This document shows, piece by piece, positions 39,301 to 50,802 of a DNA stretch of 64,000 nt (the stretch's first letter is position 1; each line of letters opens with the position of its first letter). This stretch comes from Hirundichthys speculiger (taxonomy: Eukaryota > Chordata > Actinopteri > Beloniformes > Exocoetidae): assembly GCA_018398805.1 (NCBI GenBank), contig JAGFBZ010001254.1, positions 2,751,001 through 2,815,000 of the forward strand, in the 5' to 3' direction. The notes under the pieces were generated by a model. The model was not told the origin of the DNA, made no database searches, and worked only from the letters and a program-made list of their open reading frames with translations. Both the position numbers and the translations under genes were made by a program.

Positions 39301-42300
39301 CGTGTATACTGACCCTGTGGAGCTCCTGACTGACAGTTCTGGTGGAAACAGGAGAGTTGAGGTGCACATTTATTCTGCCGTGGTTTGGGCAGCTGTAGGT
39401 TTATGTTTTTTGGATACAGTCCAGGTTAGCACCTGAACATCCCTTTCAGACAGCTTCCTCTTGGGTCCACAGTTAATCCTGTTGGATGTGGTTTGTCCTT
39501 CTTGGTGGTATGCTGACATTACCCTGGATACCGTGGCTCTTGATACATCACAAACACTTGGTGTCTTGGTCACAGATGCGCCAGCAAGACGTCCACCAAC
39601 AAATTGTCCTCTTTTGAACTCTGATATGTCATCCATGATGTTGCATGGATTGCAATATTTTGAGCAAAACTGTGCTCTTACTCTGATAACTGAACCTTCA
39701 CACTCTGCTCTTACTGATGCTGTGTGCAATTAATGAAGACTGGACACCCGGCTGGTCCAGTTTAGCCATGAAACCTCCCACACTAAAATGACAGGTGTTT
39801 CAGTTTCATTGTCCAACCCCTGTATATCAGTCCAGCCTCATGCAGATCAATTATATTTGATGGGTGCTTTTTATAAATGACCAACCTAAAATGTCTAAAG
39901 ATCTTTTATCAGTCAAAGTAGCTATAAAATACAACACCAAACTCATTTTAATAAATGGACTCTAGGTGTGCAAACTATTGATTCCAATTAACTTTCGAAT
40001 GTTTTGTGGGTATGTTCACTAAAGACATGAGCAACTGTAATTCCTTTTGTTATCAGAAGATTCTGTTTGTCTATTATCATGACTAAGATGAAAATTGGAT
40101 AATATTTATGGTAAATTAACATAGAAGACCAGTTAATTACAATGGGTACAAATGTCGTGTTTTTTTTGTTTTTTTTTCTTTGTAAATGTACACTTGGATG
40201 GAGAAATCCACATATTCTTACCTCAGGGCAGAATCCCAGTTTCTGGTTTGGTGTCTCAAAAAAGCTGGTTACAATAAACAGAACGCCATCATTCTATGTG
40301 CAGAGAAAAAACACTATCAGTTAGTTAATATACTGACATGTACAGAAGATCTCAGTGCTGCTGCACTTTCTCTGTGTCACCTCACTGTCACCATCAAGCA
40401 ATTCAACAGTTACACATTTGTTGTTTTTCTGCACAGTCAAATTGTTGATTCTTTAAGGTTTTCAAGACCTAGCTGAAAGTTAAAGGCTGTTTGCAGGCAT
40501 TTTTAATCACTTTAGACTGGAAAAATTAAGATTTTCTACCTAGCTATGCAGTGATTTTGCCTTCAAAAGTTGCATAGTGACCATTTGAAGAGAATCTAAA
40601 GCACAAGCATGTCTTTTCTTCCCCATAAGATCTCTGTGAAAGATCTCATGAGCTCAAACAAACTTGCTTTGCTTGTCTTGTCTACAACTCGACAGATATC
40701 AAAAGTGTTTTCCTGCATGTCTCTTCCTGCATCTGTCTACAAGAGTGCTAAAACCAGAAAAATTACAGCTGTTGTCAGATATGTTGGTTGTTCTGAAATT
40801 TAGAGGACACAATCTGGGGAAAAGAAAATAGAAAATGAATTTAAAAAAGAAAGAAAGAATCAGAAAAGAGCTTAAAATGAATCAGAGGGAGAGTGGCTGT
40901 GCTTTTCTGGTCATTACACAACTGTATACAAAGGAAATTGTGGTTTTCTGTTACTGTGAGACACAAAAGGAATCACACGCTCAAGAAGACGCGTAAAAAC
41001 ATATAGTCACTGGATTCGTATTAGCTTTAACAGTGATTGCAGACGGGCAGAAGGACGTTTTAGTTGACAAAGATTTGTTCAAAAGATTTCTATTTTTAAA
41101 AGGACATTTCTGGAAATGAGAACTTAATTGTGAGTTATAAAACTGAGATGCTTCATTTTAGCCTTGGAACTTATGTTTAGACCCAGTCGGTTTGACGTGA
41201 ACATGTACAACACCGTGGTGTCCGTTTTCACCTGTGCTGGGATGACATAGTCCTCCGGGCCCCAGACCAGCAGACCAGATTCAGTGGTGTTAGTCACCGA
41301 CACTCCCTTCAGCTTAGCTGTGATTGAATGCTGGATGGCCACATCAGTCTCCTGGTAGTCTTTCTTCAATAAGAAGACCCACCTTCATGTGAAAGCACAA
41401 ATGTACAGTCTTTAACATAATGCCCGTATTTGTTTAGTGATTTTTTTTAACACTCATATTGACTGTTTTAACACTGTTGCAGTTTCTTTCGTTTTTTAAC
41501 ACACATGGCTCTTGCCTCGAAGAAAGGTGGAATAAATGCACATTAGATTAAACAAATTGTAGTTTTATCATGGACTTATCTGCAGGGCATTGAACCAGAA
41601 GCCTCTTTGCAATGACTGCCAGACTTACAGCAAGACTTGCTAGTGTAGAAATAGTCATGAATTTGAATATTGACAGTAAATATTTTGTGGGATTGCTATA
41701 AGTAAAAAAAAAAAAAAAAAATGCTTTTATGACTTTTCACACCTATTAGCAACATACTGTTTAATGTAAAAACACTGTTTGAACCATAGACTGCGTATTT
41801 TCTGAACAAACCGTCCATGACATCACCCATAGGTTTTCCACAGGGAGATTTTGAAGTCTCTTCTTCCTCATACAGCACAGCGCCATGTTGAAAACGGAGC
41901 AGCCCTGAGAACCGCTGGAACACGCCCACCTTAGTTCAGTTACACTGAACTATTTTAGCTTGGCTGGCTAAGCTTCTGTTAACCCGGGATGATGATTTTT
42001 TATCAAATCTATCCAAACTTCTTGCTTCGACTGTCTGTCCCCTGCATACACATGTTTCAGTGCAGTTGCATAGCTGATGCTCGGTTAGCACAGCTGCTTC
42101 GCTAAACCTCGTCCTCAGGCTCTTCCAGACCTGAGCCGGTCATGGTGGTCTTTCTGTACAAAAAAAAAAGGTACACAGGCCACCATAATGTTGCTTTTTT
42201 TTTGTTGCTTTATATTATTCTATCTGATGTGGTAAAAGAAAATTCACCCCTCCATACATGGATGTAAAAACTAGCTATAGAGACGGTTTTGTGAACCAGA

Positions 42301-43963
42301 TTTATGTTCAAACGTGAGCACGTTTTTGTGAATTCTAGTTGACTGCAGGTTGGGAGCGAATCTCATGAAACTCATTAATTAGAACAAACCCCACCCACCA
42401 TATACGGAGGTATAAAGGTACCAATAACCAGAGGCTACCACATGATTCACAAGAACTCGAACACCTTCCAGGAAGCTCGTGTTCTTACAAATCCAGCCAA
42501 GGAGGCAGCGCTGACAAGTGTCCCTCCTGCCCTCACAAGCAGTGAGACACCTGAGATTTTAAAAAAAAAAAAAAAAAACGACTCTAGGACTTAATGTAAA
42601 TATTTAAAACCATTCCTTCTGTCCAACAAAATATTAAGAGGTGAAGTGAAAATAGTTTGATATGATTTTAGATGCAAATAAATGCAGAAAGAAAGAAATG
42701 ATGAAACACACATTTCTCAAGATCAGCACTCTCTGCTGCAGACAACTGTCCCTATTACCTGAGAAACCCGGTCAGAAATCCATCTTGGCTTCCTGACAGC
42801 ATTTTCCCACTTGTCTGTCAGCGTATCGAGTCCGTTATAAACAAGCCCCTGACACTTTAAGAAACAATCTGAACCTCGAATACCTGAGACACCTATCGAT
42901 TAAGATAAACGTGTTATATTTCAACTATTCACGTTTAAAATGTACAATTTAAAAGTCTCAGCATGTCCTGATAATGTTGTAATGAGTTTCATGAACAAGT
43001 CCTTCATATTTAGGTTTTGCAAGTAATTTTTGTTCATTACATTTAACACCCCCCTCCCCCCCCCCCCCCAAAAAAAGAAAAAAGAAAAAAAAAAGAACAA
43101 GTTGAAATTTACGTTAACTAGCTAAATCCATATGTCTTTTACAATTCAAATTTAAATGCCAGTTTTAGATTAACCCCACCCCAATCCACCCCCCACCGAG
43201 CCCCCCTTGCTCCCAAAAAAGCTAGAAACGGCCCTGCTTCAGATTAAAAGCAGCGCTACCAACTCCACACACTCCAATGCGCGTGAACAGGCCCCTCAGA
43301 GACAAGAACAAGACACTGATGGTTTTAATTTGTTCTAATGTTCGAGATTTGTCCACCTGAAAACCAAACAGGAAAGCCTCTAAACCCACCCAGGAGCAAA
43401 AACATTTCAGTTTCAGAGTTTTGGAGGCACTCGTGTCTGAGGTAGATGACAATGCCAGGCTCGTCCTCACCATGGCAACCTCATCTCATAGGTGATGGAC
43501 ATCCACAAATCCACCACAGTTTCTGCAAAAAGCTAAATTGTCTAGTTTTATTATACCATGCAAATATTATAGCGACAGTTTGTTTACAGTCGCAAACTAC
43601 TTTTACTATATTCATCCAAACGCGTTTAATGTTCCAGATAAACTCATCCATTAGTTCCTTTATGAAGTTAGTGCTCTGTTGCAGGTTTGTTTTCTCCGTT
43701 TTTGTTTTCCTATTGATAGCAATAATAAGGAGGTTGTAGAAATTGCAAAAAAAATAACCAAACAAACAACTTAAAAACAATAACAAAATAATAATAATAG
43801 CAATGATAATTATCATAACTTACACTATTAAGTATCCGACGATAGAAAGCTGTGTGAGTCTGTACAAAACCCCAACTTTCTTGTTCTCTGCAACAATCAT
43901 TTTCGCCGTCCTGTAGTCAAACAGGGGGATGACATGCTCTTTGCAGAAACTCCCAGCCATCAT
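26646..43963 (-). CDS. P2X purinoceptor (ATP-gated cation channel), P2X5/P2X8-like, 12 exons
   Basis: Trimeric ATP-gated channel of the plasma membrane. Exons in transcript order: 43824-43963, 41232-41382, 40222-40293, 34602-34677, 33134-33230, 31180-31260, 30919-31060, 29731-29861, 29483-29576, 29166-29231, 28990-29069, 26646-26754. All phases match and the total is 412 codons plus stop. Two ATGs lie in tandem at 43963 and 43960; the second has the better context. Visible features: PKC-type TAK (19-21), TM1 about 31-52, ATP-contact lysines in AKLKG (K70, K72), NFR (295-297), K315, all ten conserved ectodomain cysteines plus one extra (SLCIG), and five N-glycosylation sites. In TM2 the conserved Asp is D356. 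YGKRK (369-373) is the YxxxK trafficking motif. A short acidic tail ends LLSTTK. Oddity: K352 replaces a small or neutral residue in TM2. Ectodomain words resemble both P2X5 and P2X4, so the subtype is uncertain. Confidence 0.92.
27893..28030 (+). repeat. LINE-like 3' end, copy B
   Basis: Same order of words as at 22955-23140: gattaggggtggaggggaag, then aaagcactttgtgctg, then ctatataagttaagtttga. It lies in the last intron of the P2X gene. Confidence 0.6.
28800..28945 (-). repeat. Interspersed fish repeat, minus orientation
   Basis: Contains ggactgtgggaggaagccgg, agaaaactcatgcagg and acatacaaactccagaaaag, words of a very common fish repeat. The copy at 30335-30475 shows the other end of the same unit in plus orientation (tgttgcctcacagc-type words). 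Confidence 0.6.
30335..30475 (+). repeat. Interspersed fish repeat, plus orientation
   Basis: Contains cagcatggtggcttggtgtc, ttgcctcacagctagaaag and gtgtggagtttgcatgttct. It lies in intron 7 of the P2X gene. Confidence 0.6.
31960..32800 (-). mobile_element. Degenerate Tc1-like transposon fragment in a P2X intron
   Basis: Minus-strand pieces [21 protein letters not shown] (trimmed here to its recognisable part [10 protein letters not shown]) and [11 protein letters not shown], near 32000-32190, resemble the C-terminal catalytic region of Tc1/mariner transposases. The frame is broken. Ends are not defined; limits are approximate. Confidence 0.6.
34175..34256 (+). mobile_element. Rex1-like LINE tail, plus orientation
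   Basis: Reads catttccctttggggattaa then taaagtatttttgaactgaa and ends in attaaattgaatt. It is the same tail family as at 12.1 kb, in P2X intron 4. Confidence 0.6.
35105..35960. repeat. Probable interspersed repeat in the longest upstream P2X intron
   Basis: Contains caaagtgctttacaaagaca, an A-rich spacer, then gtggacattagatctctgac and, later, gatttacactcagtcatgaa. I recall these words as a dispersed fish element but cannot name the family. No coding frame. The intron (34678-40221) also holds a microsatellite, a Rex1-like piece and a Tc1 element. Confidence 0.4.
36281..36330. repeat. GT microsatellite followed by a poly-G run
   Basis: A (GT)n run of about 25 bases passes directly into more than 20 G residues. 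The G run is a likely site of length error in assembly. Confidence 0.9.
38500..38965 (-). mobile_element. Rex1-type LINE 3' fragment
   Basis: The minus strand encodes [20 protein letters not shown], then [17 protein letters not shown], the C-terminal reverse-transcriptase end. The upstream part reads [13 protein letters not shown] near 38900. The 3' tail is at the low-coordinate end. It directly abuts the Tc1 element that follows. Confidence 0.75.
38966..39830 (-). mobile_element. Tc1-like transposon, frame-broken, 3' end replaced by a LINE
   Basis: The left terminus is present: on the minus strand it reads caggggttggacaatgaaac from about 39820. The helix-turn-helix part ([20 protein letters not shown], then [17 protein letters not shown]) lies at 39370-39660. 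The catalytic part ([28 protein letters not shown]) lies at 39041-39280. One stop separates the two halves, and the C-terminal DDE segment is lost where the Rex1 fragment begins. Confidence 0.85.
41383..43823 (-). other. P2X intron 1
   Basis: Holds an A18-type run near 41705, poly-A near 42560, and C-rich and A-rich low-complexity DNA at 43048-43095. No exon or intact mobile element was recognised. Confidence 0.5.
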
Positions 43964-43999
43964 GCGGACTTCTGAATTCCGTCTGGGGACAACAACGTG

Positions 44000-45630
44000 G
44001 AAGTTGCGCTTGTAAGAGACGTTGATCAGACGCGCAGACTGGGAAATGTGTAAGTTTAAATACTCATGACTGTTCACATGCAAACATCCTGCGGAAGAAC
44101 GTATAGTCTCAGTAACCTTTCACTTTCAGCCCTTTCCATCAAGAAGGCAGATTATGAACCAAAATGACATGAATGGTAAACCACAGACTCAAGCTTTCAG
44201 CTTAATGCCTCTTCCTGACTGTTATCCTGCTGGGGCTGGACCAGGGACCAGGGACCAGGGACCACCTGCACCTCTTCCAGTCCAGACTGGCTCTGGGCTC
44301 GTTCTCACACGTGCAGCTTGGCATTATTCCTTTATCAAGTTTGTTTATAAGAGTTCCCAAACATTTGCGCAATAAGCGTCACGCACCTTCTCCAGGTCCC
44401 GTTTTGTGCATATGAGCAGTGTTTCTGAATGATGTCCCACACTTTTATCAATTACAATGAGAGTCTTTGTGTGCAATAGTGTGTGAGATGCTGTCCAGGG
44501 TGTACCAGAACCTTATCATCCCGAATAGGAAGAAATATGGATAATAGATGACTGAAAATGATGGCGCGTAAAAAATCTTACAAAGGGGCGGTTTAAAGTA
44601 AAGTCACAAGGGGGCAGTGTCTCCACGATGAAACAGTTTGTCAGCTCAGTGGTAAGTTCACATCAGCAGATTCAGAAGCAGAGGGATGTATTTCTGTTCT
44701 TGGAAATGACAGCAGCAGACATTTCCTGTCCAAGCGCCGGCTTAGCAACCACAGACAGCTGGGTCAAAGCTGTTACCTGTAATCAGAAGAACTGTGGTTA
44801 GAGCAATAAAAAAAAAAATAATAAAAAAAACATCTCAGAGGAAAGGCTGCATAGCTGCAAACATTTAGGGGTGGGGGGGGGGGGGGGAGAGGAAGTGCTG
44901 CGACCATTGTCTTGTTTACAAGAAACAATATTCTCCTTCAGACGTGACATGGCACCTTCTTTCACAAGTGAAATACAAAGAGACGTTTGACATGGAGAGT
45001 CTTGTTTTAATATTACTGATCTATGAAGATGGATTTTCCCAGTACAGCTGGTCAAAGATCATTTCAGCAGAAGTGCAGTGCATTTAACACGCAATCTGAA
45101 TATCTCTTGAAAAACACCTTTTGTTGATAAAAAAAAAAAAAAAAAGGATTGGCATTACAAAATAAGCAAACTTGCAGTCTTTAAACTGATCTTGTGGTTA
45201 ACAGCGTGCTCTGCAAAAAAGATTTAAATCACACTCTCTCTGAACTATGAGTTTTTCTGAAAAAACCCAATTTTTTTTAAAGCGGGGTAGAAATTAAAGA
45301 TTTTATTTTACAAGAATTTCTTTGGTCCGAATGATCACCTTGTGCACTTACATGTCTAACTACATGCTCTGAAGATGTGTCTCGCTTCAGCAGGAAGTGG
45401 TTGGAGTCAACTGTCATTTCAAGACCTCTTCGGTCTACCCGCTCAGTGTAATGTATAATTATATTTACTTCCGTTTAGTATTTAACATGACCATCATTCT
45501 GGTTGATAAAGGGAAAGCTGTGTGAAACATGTGGCCTGTTTCCAAAGTGAGAGACAAAACATAATTTCCATGACTGAATAAACGACCTCACTTGGTCTTG
45601 ATGGTCTTGTGGTTTTGTCTCATGATGCTC
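44000..45630. other. Intergenic DNA between divergent P2X and Ig receptor genes
   Basis: The two genes are head to head about 1.7 kb apart, so both promoters must lie here. Visible items are a 7-bp tandem run (gaccagg) at 44236-44263, a poly-G run at 44871-44887 and A-rich runs. No coding frame is supported. Confidence 0.5.
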
Positions 45631-45635
45631 GGAGG

Positions 45636-45645
45636 AGATAAAATA
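45636..45645 (+). promoter_or_regulatory. Possible TATA-like element of the Ig receptor gene
   Basis: agataaaata lies about 40 bases upstream of the ATG at 45684. The spacing allows a very short 5' UTR. Weak match. Confidence 0.3.
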
Positions 45646-45683
45646 CTCCCAACATCATTGTGTTCACACTTCAGGTGCTGACA

Positions 45684-48600
45684 ATGAACTCTGGCAAGCT
45701 GGTCTCCCTGCTGGCCCTGTGGCTCGTGTGCTCGTCTGCAAATGGTAAGTCTTTTTTATTTCTTCTTCGTTTTTGTAAATTTAAAGCATGAAAGGAACAT
45801 TTCACAAATCTGATGAGAATAAGTCCATTGTTTAAACAGTGTTTGAAAAATCTACTATCAGCAGACTTCCACAAAGTTCTCAAGAGTGTTAGACAATTAT
45901 ATAATACCATTGAAGCACAAAGGTTATCAAAAAGGAAAAGACTAGTATACTAATCTTTCCTTCTCTGAATATTGTTGACTCTAAACACAAACTCCAGACA
46001 TACAGCACCGAAATCAATTTGTATTTCACAAAAAAATTCTGTCTGGCAAAAGGTGTTGGTTCTGTAGAGGGAAGCTTTTGTGGAAGGGAAACAGCCTTGA
46101 AAATAAAAAATTAACAATGCAGTCAATTATAGACAAAAGAAAAATAACATTTAATAAATGGTTAACTTTTTTTTTGGCCAAATTGTAAAGAATATTGGCT
46201 GAGGGCAAATTTATTTATACACAGAAAAACCAAAAGTGAACCATCTCAGCTGAAGAGAACATGGAAGGTGGGTGACTGGATAAAAGTCATATTTGGTGAA
46301 TGTCAACTCTCCAAAGGGCAAAGAGAAGATGAGATAAATGAGATGAGAGAACCTTTATTTGCTGCAGCTCAAGGGAAACATTAAATGAACTGTAGGATAC
46401 AAGAACATTTCCCCAGTCACTGATGATACGTTGCTGCATGTCAGGGAGGATAGCAGTCACGGCGTCTACGCTGAAATTTCTCTCGCTTTTTTTATTCCAT
46501 CAGTCAAAATTGGCTGATGAAGAAGTCATAATACCGCAGAGCAAAGGTGTTTTAAAATAAAAGTCCATGACGAGGCTCTGTCACGCAACGCAGATCTGTT
46601 CACTGCTGAACAAGATTTTTAAAAGATGACTGATGAAGAATATAGTTTTTCTTTCGTTATGTCGACACCTCAAAGAATGTAAGTGATCAGAAAAGTACAA
46701 CAAAATATTCTTTTTTTTTCTTTCTTTTTTTGTGGTTCGTGATTCCATAACTTTTTCTTCATGATTGAACGGTTCTCTTTTTACCCTTCTTCTTTTATTT
46801 TTTTTAGATGTGTTTTACAAAGCAAAACTGTTCAGCTGTTAATCAAATTTATTATCTTTTTTTTTTTTTTTAAAAAGATTTTACAATGATTTTTTTTCCT
46901 TGTCTGATTACTCTGGTGATTCCTCAAATAGATAAAAATAAAACCTTGAAAATGTCCCACACAGCATTTTATGACACGTTAACTTTGCTGGCTGACTCGC
47001 AGACAAATATTTGATCCCAGATTTTACTGCTTCCGGTGTCCAGCCTCGATAATAACGGGTTGGGAATCTTAGATGATCCTCTGATGAAGATGAGTAAAGC
47101 AGAGCTTCGCTGTATGTTTGTCCTCTCTGGTCACTGGTCCCGCATTTCCTGTCATCTGTTGCTATATATTAAAATGGCAAGTTAAAAATAATTTTAAGAA
47201 TAAATCTAAAAATAAACATAGACTCAATTAAGTTGCCACTCATCTACATTTATGTTTTCTATTATTAAACGCTTTTATATTTCTTTTTTTTAATTTTCCA
47301 CCATGAAGGTTTACTTTACAGTAAAAACGGTTCTTTTTTGTGTCAAATTGTTCTCGACATGTGAGCTTGTGCTCCTCTGTCTAAATATAATATGAACAGT
47401 ATTTACTGTCAAATGTCATATAATGCAATTACATCCATGTCATACCGAGTTTTTTAATTTTGTTTCCTGCTGCATGTTAGTCCCTGATATTGTCAACACC
47501 CTGCTGAAATATTTTACGTTGGATATATTTAACATTTTTGAATTTCAAATATACAAATATAAATTTATGTATTAACAGGCCAGTTTTTAAGAATTTGTTG
47601 GTAAATGAATAGTGAAAAGTCCCTATATTATTTTTGTTCTTTAAGCTTTATTTCATAATTTGTTGGAATAATAATAATAATAATAATACCACTGGAAATG
47701 AGGAGTCTAACTTTCTTTTTTGTTCCACTCTTCCCACTCAGATCAATATTGTGAGAATATCTGTGAAACCTACAAACTCGAGGCTCCACTGGGCTCTTCT
47801 GCGCTCCTACCGTGCATCTTTTCATCAAATGGCCCCGACTGGGTCCAATGGGACCATAACAGTGAGATGGACCTGCTGAACCTTTCATCCGACGGGCGTG
47901 TTACGTTCATGGACCACAGATACGGCCGCGTGAAAACCTTTCCGAACCAGGCCTCAAAGCAGAACTACTCCATCTGTATCAGTGAGCTGCAGATCTCTGA
48001 TATGGGCTGTTATCGCTGCAGACAAGGGGACGACTGTTTTCAGGTGGTGCTGGTCGAAGACAAAGGTAAGTAGAGTTCTAGTTTCTAATATTTCTCAATG
48101 CCAAGCAGCAGCCTGTGCACAGGATGGAGTCTCTTCCTTCTCAGGGTCACAAACCTCAAAGTTCAAAGGGCAAGCGAATTTGTTTCCTGTAAAGCACATC
48201 TTTGTAAAAGCATGACTTATCACGCAGATACACCAAGTGATGGCACGTGGGTTCTGATTTGCGCCTGTGCTGGTGTGACTGCTCTCACCCTGCTGGGTTT
48301 TGGTGGCTATTTGTTCTGCATGAAATGCAAATGTAAGTTACAGCCTTATCTGCCATTTTCCGTCTGCAACGTTGACAAAAGTGACTGTGGGCTTGTTGAT
48401 CCAGTAGATAAAGAGCTATCCCTATCCCTAACCCTATCCCTAACCCTAACCCTAATCCTAACCCCTATAACATATTTCCTTGTCTCTTCAGACGTCTGTG
48501 GCAAAGGAGCACAGGAGAACGAAAACAACCCTGTCAGAGCAGGTACTGAACGTTTGCAATCTTTCCAAGCTGATGCTTTAGCAGGTTACAATAGACTGGT

Positions 48601-49265
48601 GCCTGGTGCACACGGAAACGTAACATTATATATGGAAAAGATGAGTGATCGATGTGTGAGAGGTCACTTCGGACCAACCTTTTTACTGTCAACTATATAC
48701 ACATCAGAAAAGATGGAAGAACAGATCCTGGGACCTGTAGTTTTTTCCACAAATTATCCCTTCTTTTCCTTCTCTGATGCACACAAACAGGCATGCACAT
48801 CCATACACAAAATTAAGTAAATCAGCGAGCAGTAGAAACCTGACATGCAGCTGTAAATGGTAAATGGACTGCACTTATATACCGCTTTATCCTCAAAGCG
48901 GTTTGCAATAGCCTCCCATTCACCCATTCACCTCACATTCAAGGTGCTTCCAGACCCGCTGGGGCCAAGTTAAGGTTCAGTGTCTTGCCCAAGGACACTT
49001 TGACATGTGGACAGGCTGGAGCCGGGATGGAACTGCCAACCTTCCACTGACTGGACGACCCGCTCTACCAACTGAGCTACAGCCACCTGTCCAGAGTGTC
49101 TCCAGTCAGACTGAAATCCTGAAACAGACCACCTACTTTGTTGGTTCTGGGAAATTCCACCTTTAAAGGGCCAACATTTGAACTGAGTTTAGAGCGCTTT
49201 TACAAAGGCTGCATGAGGTCAGTCACTGTGTCGCAGCCTGTTCCATCTCTGCCAGTTAAAACATA

Positions 49266-49343
<78 letters not shown>

Positions 49344-50682
49344 ATATATACATATATAGTATACAGTAAGTACAATAAGTAACTTTGCGACCTGTTACTT
49401 ATTGCTGGAATATTACCCTCAAGTTTTAGCAAACCATTGACTTATTCATGCTCAGCCAAGGTTGCTACAAGTCTGCTACTGCTGGCTTCTTATCTGGCAA
49501 ATACGACCCATAAAATAAATATCATCCAGGTCTTGCCAACAACCATAATAAATACTTGTGTAATGTAACTTCGCCTCAGGGAACACACAGACTGCAGCTT
49601 ACAAGTGACTTCTATAATTACATGCATGTACAATTGAATTTATTATTATTATTATTCTATACCAGACAGAAAGCAGTATCTGTTTCTGTTTTTCCAGGTG
49701 CAGTGAACAACGACCTTGTTTACGGTGCGTCCAAAAACCTCCCTCTCTTCCTTTTCCTTTTGTTCAACTCTTACAATTCAGTTTCTTTCTTCACCTGGTT
49801 TAAAAAGCTGCACAACAATAAGAAAAAAGTTAGCAACCGCTGGCAGACATCAAACAGTCAACAGCTTGTGCTTGAATCTTTCACAAACAACAGAAAATGA
49901 TGACCAAGAACTGGACAGCACCTACCCACCCAGAGACCCCCCTGGCGTGCCACAAACTCTGCAGCATCCACACAGGTCTCAGCCCGGACAAGACAGCGAG
50001 CTCCTTTATCCAAACGTGCATGAGATAAAGTTTGAAAGGATGGACAGCAAAAGAACAAGACAGCGATTCCACCTCGGTGCTGTAAAAATTGTTTTTATGA
50101 GCTATTTCAACACTGTTTGTATGATTTGTGACTTCTGTCTAACTATCTTCTCACACCCTTCAGAAATCATCACCAGAATACGGCAGGCAAGTGTCAACCG
50201 ACATTTTTACGGTAGGTTTGATAGAAACCTTTTATTGAACTGTATCGTTTTGAGTCTGGCAGGCGTGTTACTCATCTGTTTTATCTCACAGCTAACCAAA
50301 GTGAGATCAGCAGGCAGCAGGTCGTGGCTGCACGGCCAGAGAATCAAAGAGGTAGTTGGATTTCTCTGGAATATCTAAACAAGTTGAATGATTTGTCTGT
50401 GGAAAATAAATATTGCAAAAGTAGATTAAAAAAAAACAAAAAAAATCTTGAAGTATTAACTGAAGTGTTCTGCTTTATGCAGTAAAGAGGAAGAAGAAAG
50501 CCAAAGACGGTGAGACGGTGACTTCATCTGTGGACATGTTCGTGATGAAATGATACCACACTGACCTGCTGCCCCATTTTTCCACTGTTTCCCTCTCAGA
50601 GTCTGAATACCAAAATCCCATTTACAACAGGAGCACAGAGGAGCTCCACCAACTCTGGACGACTAACGGCAAAGTCGTTTGA
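45684..50682 (+). CDS. Single V-type Ig-domain transmembrane receptor with ITIM-like tail
   Basis: Ten exons: 45684-45744, 47742-48065, 48228-48332, 48492-48542, 49698-49724, 49894-50076, 50164-50211, 50292-50351, 50483-50509, 50600-50682. Every intron is GT/AG and phase 1, and the total is 322 codons plus stop. Signal peptide 1-20 (MNSGKLVSLLALWLVCSSAN). Exon 2 encodes one V-set domain: Cys in ALLPCIF, Trp in DWVQW, and DMGCYRC as the DxGxYxC motif. Two further cysteines lie near its start (YCENIC) and one after it (GDDCF). TM is about 136-158 (WVLICACAGVTALTLLGFGG). The cytoplasmic tail of about 160 residues comes from seven small exons, with LLYPNV (Y228) fitting the ITIM consensus, plus YEND (Y189) and SEYQNPIYN (Y299, Y304). 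Likely an inhibitory or paired leukocyte receptor. I do not recognise a named mammalian orthologue. Confidence 0.88.
48416..48466. repeat. Interstitial telomere-like repeat
   Basis: About eight imperfect copies of CCCTAA/CCCTAT in tandem, reading TTAGGG on the minus strand. They lie in intron 3 of the Ig receptor, 26 bp before the next exon at 48492. Confidence 0.9.
48852..49088. repeat. Interspersed fish repeat
   Basis: Begins taaatggtaaatggactgca, contains gtgtcttgcccaaggacact, and ends near accaactgagctacagccac. These words belong to a very common short fish repeat. It lies in intron 4 of the Ig receptor gene. Confidence 0.7.
49262..49358. repeat. TA microsatellite, about 95 bp
   Basis: A nearly uninterrupted (TA)n run in intron 4 of the Ig receptor. 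Confidence 0.95.
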
Positions 50683-50796
50683 CAACCAAGACTATTGAAG
50701 ATTCTTCTTTCCTTTTTTCTATGGTTTCCACTGTATGTTGCTGTGTGCTGCACATCTATGACTGCTGTTTTTAATGGAGATCTTCAAAAAAATTAA

Positions 50797-50802
50797 AATA
50801 AA
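50797..50802 (+). promoter_or_regulatory. Poly(A) signal of the Ig receptor gene
   Basis: AATAAA 115 bases after the stop codon at 50680-50682. Confidence 0.7.

Noticed and set aside
44154..44375. 73-codon plus-strand frame with Pro/Gly-rich repeats
   Set aside because: It is generated by the 7-bp tandem run; no splice context or family match.
47628..47888. Minus-strand frame opposite the Ig domain exon
   Set aside because: Shadow of the V-domain exon, whose plus-strand frame shows the conserved Cys, Trp and DxGxYxC residues.
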